Assembly (NCBI GenBank): GCA_945860705.1
Contig: CAMART010000001.1
Location: 55,486-119,485, forward strand
Reading direction: 5' to 3'
Length of the DNA stretch: 64,000 nucleotides
DNA from: Chitinophaga pinensis
Lineage (GTDB): Bacteria; Bacteroidota; Bacteroidia; Chitinophagales; CAMDFR01
Position 1 is the first letter of the stretch. The number at the start of each line of letters is the position of its first letter. The notes beneath the pieces were generated by a model. The model had not been told where the DNA came from, ran no database searches, and saw nothing but the letters and a program-made list of their open reading frames with translations. Both the position numbers and the translations under genes were made by a program. This document shows, in pieces, positions 59,852-64,000 of the stretch.

Positions 59852-60256
59852 TTAATGAATAGAAACGGTGATTGTTTTACCTTTTTCTACGTGAATTTGC
59901 TGTGTATTATTCCAATCTAAATTGCTCGTAGTAGGCGGAAAACCTGGACAAAGTGATTCGTATCTTACTGGTGCACTTAGCGAATAGTGACCTGGATTTA
60001 ATTCCAAAGTTTTCACTTCTCCAAATGATGCTTTACCACTAGTATAATCAGATGAAGAGTCATCATTTACCAAATAAGTAAAACTTGTATCTTTGAGTGT
60101 AAACGAACACGTAGAACCTGCAGGATAATCTTTTGGATATGTGGCATTAGGTGAATTGAATGTTACAATTACTTTTCCTGTGCTTTCTTCGTATTTACCA
60201 CAAGAAGCAACAAATAATAAAACAATACATGCTGATAAAAATGATAATGTTTTCAT
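59852..60256 (-). CDS. Small lipoprotein of unknown function
   Basis: 134 aa with a lipoprotein signal (LSFLSACIVLLFVASCGKYE; Cys near 19). The mature ~115 residues are beta-rich: GKVIVTFNSPNATYPKDYPAG, CSFTLKDTSFTYLVND, VKTLELNPGHYSLSAPVRYESLCPGFPPTTSNLDWNNTQQIHVEKGKTITVSIH. The last part has the rhythm of a transthyretin/Ig-like domain (L-x-P-G-x-Y). Two cysteines in the mature region could pair. It sits alone between the exonuclease and nrdJ. The family is not recognised. Confidence 0.62.
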   Translation of the reverse strand: MKTLSFLSACIVLLFVASCGKYEESTGKVIVTFNSPNATYPKDYPAGSTCSFTLKDTSFTYLVNDDSSSDYTSGKASFGEVKTLELNPGHYSLSAPVRYESLCPGFPPTTSNLDWNNTQQIHVEKGKTITVSIH

Positions 60257-60297
60257 AATTTTTTATTTACTATAACAATAGATATTGTTTTTTTGTT

Positions 60298-60331
60298 TTT
60301 ACAAAAAAACGCCAATCAAAGATTGGCGTTT
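60298..60331 (-). terminator. Intrinsic terminator after nrdJ
   Basis: AAACGCCAATC (60307-60317) pairs with GATTGGCGTTT (60321-60331), loop 3 nt; on the minus strand a T7 run follows. 44 nt after the nrdJ stop. Confidence 0.9.
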
Positions 60332-60375
60332 AATATATAAAAAATCTATTGTCTAGTATCTCTTTAGAATTTCTC

Positions 60376-63300
60376 CTAGCTACATCCAGTAGTCGTTCCA
60401 CAGTTCAAGCATAAGAAACAAGTTCCATTTCTTTGTAGACTTAGGCTACCACAGTTGGTACATGATTGTCCTTCACCTTTAGTACTTGGAGCATTTGCTT
60501 TAGTGATCACCACAGTATTTGCTTTTGGCGTATGTATTTTATTAGCTACTGGCTCATTTTTAGGAGCTGGTGAAACTATTGGGCTCACTTCATTGTCATG
60601 AACATCTGTAGAGATATCCCATGCATCTTTGCTATTTTCTTCAAGTACTTCTGGCATGATATGAACTAAATCTGTTCTGCCTTGGTATTCAAATGCTAAT
60701 AACCTAAAGATATAATCAATCACTGATGTAGCATTTTTGATATTTGGATGGTCTACTCTACCACTTGGTTCAAATCGAGTAAATGTAAATTTGCTTACAA
60801 ACTCATCTAAAGGCACACCATACTGAAGACCAATAGAAACCGCTATTGCAAAACAGTTCATCAATGAACGGAATGCAGCACCTTCTTTATGCATATCTAC
60901 AAATATCTCCCCAAGTGTACCATCTCCATATTCGCCTGTACGAACAAAAACTGTTTGTCCATCAATTTTTGCTTTTTGAGTGAAACCATTACGTTTATGA
61001 GGCAATTGTTTTTTCTGAATAATTCTTGATAAATCTCTCATGAACTTTGTATCTGTAGAATCATTCATCAATTTCAATGCTGCTTCAAGTACTTGCTCAG
61101 GGCTCAATTCACTCATTACTGGTGTAACATTTTTTGCATTCTCATCTGCTACTTTTTCAGCTTTGTCTGCTTTATCTTCATCATCATCATCTTTTTTATT
61201 AGCTAATGGTTGAGATAATTTACATCCATCTCTGTATAGTGCGTTTGCTTTGATACCTAGCTCCCAACTCATTTCATAGCATTCTTGTATTTCTTCTACT
61301 GTAGCTTCGTTTGGAAGATTGATAGTTTTAGAAATAGCTCCTGAAATAAATGATTGTACACCTGCCATCATACGAATATGTCCGTGTGGATGAATAAATC
61401 TTTCGCCTTTTTCACCACATTTATTTGCACAGTCAAACACTGAATAGTGCTCTTCTTTCAAGTATGGAGCACCTTCTATGGTCATAGTACCACATGAATA
61501 TTCGTTTGCTTGCTCTATTTCTTTTTTGCTAAATCCTAATGCTCTTAATAAATCAAACTTCGCATCACCATACTGTTCTTTAGTAAATCCTAGTCTTGTA
61601 AGGGTATCTTCACCAAGTGCATATACGTTGAATGCAAAACTTATATGGAACACACCAGGCATTTGTGAATTTATTTTTTCTAAATCTGCCTCACTAAATC
61701 CTTTTGAACGAAGTGTATTAAAATTGATATGCGGTGCAGACTCCAGCGTACCGTGGCCTTTTGCATAGTTTACTATAGCTTCTACTTGTTTTTCATCATA
61801 TCCAAGATTTTCAAGTGCTTTTGGTATAGATTGATTGATGATTTTGAAATATCCACCACCACTAAGTTTTTTGAATTTCACTAATGCGAAATCTGGCTCT
61901 ACACCTGTAGTATCGCAATCCATCACAAGTCCAATAGTACCTGTAGGAGCTATCACTGTAGCTTGAGCATTTCTATATCCATATTTTTCACCAAGTTCTA
62001 AAGCTTTGTCCCATGCATTGCAAGCCGCAGTCAATAAGTAATCTGGACAATATTGTGGATTGATGCCTACTGGTTTGATATCTAGTCCTTCATATGTATC
62101 AGCACTTACATTATATGCAGCATATCTATGATTGCGCATTACACGTAGCATATGCTCTTTATTTTCTTCATATCTTTTGAAAGGTCCGTGAACTGAAGCC
62201 ATTTCTGCTGATGTAGTATAAGCAACCCCTGTCATGATAGCGCTGATAGCTCCACCTATAGCCATTGCATCTTTACTATCATATGGTATACCAGACACCA
62301 TAAGCAATGAACCTAAGTTTGCATAACCAAGACCTAAAGTTCTATATTCATATGATAATTGTGCAACTTCTTTAGATGGGAACTGAGCCATCAAAACAGA
62401 TATCTCAAGAACCATAGTCCATAGACGGCACATATGTTCAAATCCTTTTACATCAAAAATCAATTTATCATCATCATAAAACTTACGAAGATTGATAGAC
62501 GCAAGGTTACAAGCTGTATTATCTAAGAACATGTATTCACTACATGGATTAGATGCATTGATACGTCCACCTTCTGGACAGGTATGCCATTCGTTAATAG
62601 TAGTATCAAATTGAACACCTGGATCTGCACATCTCCATGCTGCATATCCTATATCTTTCCAAAGTTTTTGAGATGGAATAGTTTTCATAGTGCTACCATC
62701 TGTACGAGCTTTAGTTTCCCAATCTTTTCCTTCTTTTAGAGCTCTGAAAAATGAATTTGGAATACGTACTGAGTTATTTGAATTTTGACCAGCTACAGTT
62801 TTGTAAGCTTCCCCTTCATAGTGAGAACTATATCCTGCATTGATCAATGCTTTTACTTTTTCTTCTTCTTTTACTTTCCAGTTGATAAATGTTTCTATCT
62901 CTGGGTGATCCAAATCAAGACAAACCATTTTTGCAGCTCTACGAGTTGTACCACCGCTTTTGATAGCTCCTGCTGCACTATCGCCTATTTTTAAGAATGA
63001 CATCAAACCAGAAGATGTTCCACCGCCACTTAACTTTTCGCCTTCACCTCTTACTCCAGAAAAGTTTGAACCTACTCCAGAACCATATTTAAAAATACGT
63101 GCTTCTCTTACCCAAAGATCCATGATACCACCATCATTTACTAAATCATCGGTAACACCTAAGATAAAGCAAGCGTGTGGTTGTGGTCTTTCATATGCAG
63201 ATGTAGATTTGCTAAGTTTTTCTGTTTCAGGATCTACATAATAGTGTCCTTGTGGTTTTCCTTTGATACCATAAGAACTATGAAGTCCAGTATTGAACCA

Positions 63301-63711
63301 TTGTGGTGAGTTTGGTGCAGCTAACTGACCTACTATAGCATAAGCCATTTCATCATAAAAACGTGATGCATCTTCAGTACTTGCAAAATATCCAAATTTC
63401 TCTCCCCATTGTCTCCAGCAATCAGCCATACGATGTGCTACTTGTTTCACAGATGTTTCACTACCCAATGAACCATCTGGCATAGGCACACCAGCTTTTC
63501 TAAAATATTTTTGTGCTAATATATCTGTAGCAACTTGTGACCAAGATTTTGGAACTTCTACATTATTTAAGCTAAAAATTAATTTACCATCAGGATTTCT
63601 TATTTCAGAAGTTCTGTATTCATACTCAAATAAATCGTATGCAGTTTTACCTTCTTTTGTAAAATATCTGTCTATTTTTAGACCTGCGTTTTTTGTTTTT
63701 ACTGATGCCAT
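60376..63711 (-). CDS. nrdJ: Adenosylcobalamin-dependent (class II) ribonucleotide reductase
   Basis: 1111 aa. It reduces ribonucleotides to deoxyribonucleotides using a radical from coenzyme B12, so no R2 subunit is needed. Features: N-terminal [21 protein letters not shown] and [10 protein letters not shown] (~160-180), [16 protein letters not shown], the active-site glycyl/cysteine loop [24 protein letters not shown] (~390-413), the [22 protein letters not shown] segment (~590-611), and [28 protein letters not shown] (~830-857). An acidic spacer ([15 protein letters not shown]) precedes the C-terminal Cys-rich module [13 protein letters not shown] (1084-1105), a zinc-ribbon-like tail that also carries the redox cysteines region. 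The cell must take up or make B12. Confidence 0.95.
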   Translation of the reverse strand: MASVKTKNAGLKIDRYFTKEGKTAYDLFEYEYRTSEIRNPDGKLIFSLNNVEVPKSWSQVATDILAQKYFRKAGVPMPDGSLGSETSVKQVAHRMADCWRQWGEKFGYFASTEDASRFYDEMAYAIVGQLAAPNSPQWFNTGLHSSYGIKGKPQGHYYVDPETEKLSKSTSAYERPQPHACFILGVTDDLVNDGGIMDLWVREARIFKYGSGVGSNFSGVRGEGEKLSGGGTSSGLMSFLKIGDSAAGAIKSGGTTRRAAKMVCLDLDHPEIETFINWKVKEEEKVKALINAGYSSHYEGEAYKTVAGQNSNNSVRIPNSFFRALKEGKDWETKARTDGSTMKTIPSQKLWKDIGYAAWRCADPGVQFDTTINEWHTCPEGGRINASNPCSEYMFLDNTACNLASINLRKFYDDDKLIFDVKGFEHMCRLWTMVLEISVLMAQFPSKEVAQLSYEYRTLGLGYANLGSLLMVSGIPYDSKDAMAIGGAISAIMTGVAYTTSAEMASVHGPFKRYEENKEHMLRVMRNHRYAAYNVSADTYEGLDIKPVGINPQYCPDYLLTAACNAWDKALELGEKYGYRNAQATVIAPTGTIGLVMDCDTTGVEPDFALVKFKKLSGGGYFKIINQSIPKALENLGYDEKQVEAIVNYAKGHGTLESAPHINFNTLRSKGFSEADLEKINSQMPGVFHISFAFNVYALGEDTLTRLGFTKEQYGDAKFDLLRALGFSKKEIEQANEYSCGTMTIEGAPYLKEEHYSVFDCANKCGEKGERFIHPHGHIRMMAGVQSFISGAISKTINLPNEATVEEIQECYEMSWELGIKANALYRDGCKLSQPLANKKDDDDEDKADKAEKVADENAKNVTPVMSELSPEQVLEAALKLMNDSTDTKFMRDLSRIIQKKQLPHKRNGFTQKAKIDGQTVFVRTGEYGDGTLGEIFVDMHKEGAAFRSLMNCFAIAVSIGLQYGVPLDEFVSKFTFTRFEPSGRVDHPNIKNATSVIDYIFRLLAFEYQGRTDLVHIMPEVLEENSKDAWDISTDVHDNEVSPIVSPAPKNEPVANKIHTPKANTVVITKANAPSTKGEGQSCTNCGSLSLQRNGTCFLCLNCGTTTGCS

Positions 63712-63753
63712 TGCCTTGTACTCTTTTTAATTTAATTTTTTGGGTAATTCTGG

Positions 63754-63787
63754 AAAAAAAATCAGATGAATAGTTCCATCTGATTTT
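63754..63787 (-). terminator. Terminator-like hairpin in the nrdJ upstream region
   Basis: AAAATCAGATG (63758-63768) pairs with CATCTGATTTT (63777-63787), 8-nt loop. On the minus strand it is followed by T8 (63754-63761), 43 nt before the nrdJ ATG. Confidence 0.75.
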
Positions 63788-63793
63788 GTGTAA

Positions 63794-63801
63794 CAAACTT
63801 A
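63794..63801 (-). promoter_or_regulatory. -7 element (TAAGTTTG) candidate for nrdJ
   Basis: Fits TAnnTTTG on the minus strand, directly upstream of the terminator-like hairpin. If used, the transcript starts at the foot of the hairpin. Confidence 0.45.
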
Positions 63802-63884
63802 ACATTCATATTTTAAAAATAATAGATGTGTTTTCCACATGGGGGTATGTTAGTATTGTTCATTACCGTATTCTACAAGGGTTT

Positions 63885-63930
63885 CAATAGTGTATAATAA
63901 AAGATTAATAAAATAAATTAACACTATTGC
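63885..63930. promoter_or_regulatory. Inverted repeat CAATAGTGT...ACACTATTG upstream of nrdJ
   Basis: Perfect 9-bp arms (63885-63893 and 63922-63930) with a 28-nt spacer. The ACACTA/TAGTGT cores look like NrdR half-sites, but the spacing is not that of a single NrdR box. Confidence 0.4.
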
Positions 63931-64000
63931 ATAATTAAAAAAATAGTAGTAAAGACCATTAAAACTACCTTTTATTTGATAAAAAATGACTTATCTTGCA

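Noticed and set aside
63831..63839. DnaA-box-like TTTTCCACA near the right edge
   Set aside because: A single one-mismatch site with no cluster, no dnaA/dnaN and no AT-rich unwinding region tied to it; not enough for an origin.

Overview
The window is low-GC chromosomal DNA that reads as a member of the Bacteroidota, probably a Chitinophagales/Saprospirales-like lineage. Four things support this. Several secreted giants end in type IX secretion (T9SS) sorting domains. Family markers DUF4249, DUF4476, DUF1573 and DUF6089 are present. Many genes are preceded by the Bacteroidota -7 promoter element TAnnTTTG, and purine-rich Shine-Dalgarno sites are largely absent. The genus cannot be fixed from the sequence alone. 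No rRNA, tRNA, CRISPR array, IS transposase or integrase was seen.

Layout. 1-5.2 kb: the end of a TonB-dependent receptor with a DUF4249 lipoprotein, an acyl-CoA dehydrogenase, and two tandem DUF4476 proteins with threonine-rich linkers. 5.4-11.8 kb: fumarase, a small lipoprotein, a lamin-tail/FlgD-like T9SS cargo protein, aspartate-semialdehyde dehydrogenase and a multi-pass membrane protein. 11.9-18 kb: a 2045-residue T9SS adhesin-like protein with 13 tandem ~77-aa repeats and a 690-bp higher-order duplication. 18-27.2 kb: housekeeping genes (alpha/beta hydrolase, long-chain polyprenyl synthase, PagL-like deacylase, DUF502, S1/P1-like hydrolase, M42 peptidase, lipid kinase, MFS transporter, RecX).

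27.25-31.3 kb is the accessory part. It holds long non-coding stretches full of palindromes, an LpqC-like esterase lipoprotein and a beta-propeller T9SS cargo gene. Each of these two genes is followed within about 10 nt of its stop by an attC-like palindromic element. The whole is bracketed by ~70-bp direct repeats, then come a stand-alone PD-(D/E)XK nuclease and a structured RNA candidate resembling the Flavo-1 motif. This cassette-like arrangement is the most unusual thing in the window.

31.3-44.2 kb: uvrA, an OmpA/Cna-B-like envelope protein, a peptidoglycan-binding protein, lptB, and a tetR-tolC-hlyD-RND efflux operon. 44.4-60 kb: DUF1573 protein, polA, speA, cdsA-psd (phosphatidylethanolamine branch), a Cys/His/Thr-rich secreted protein, a PorG-like beta-barrel, an LRR T9SS protein, holB, ricT-like and a DnaQ-like exonuclease. 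60.4-63.7 kb: B12-dependent ribonucleotide reductase nrdJ, with a terminator-like hairpin in its 5' region. The core theme is envelope biogenesis and DNA replication/repair, interrupted by secreted repeat proteins and one accessory island.
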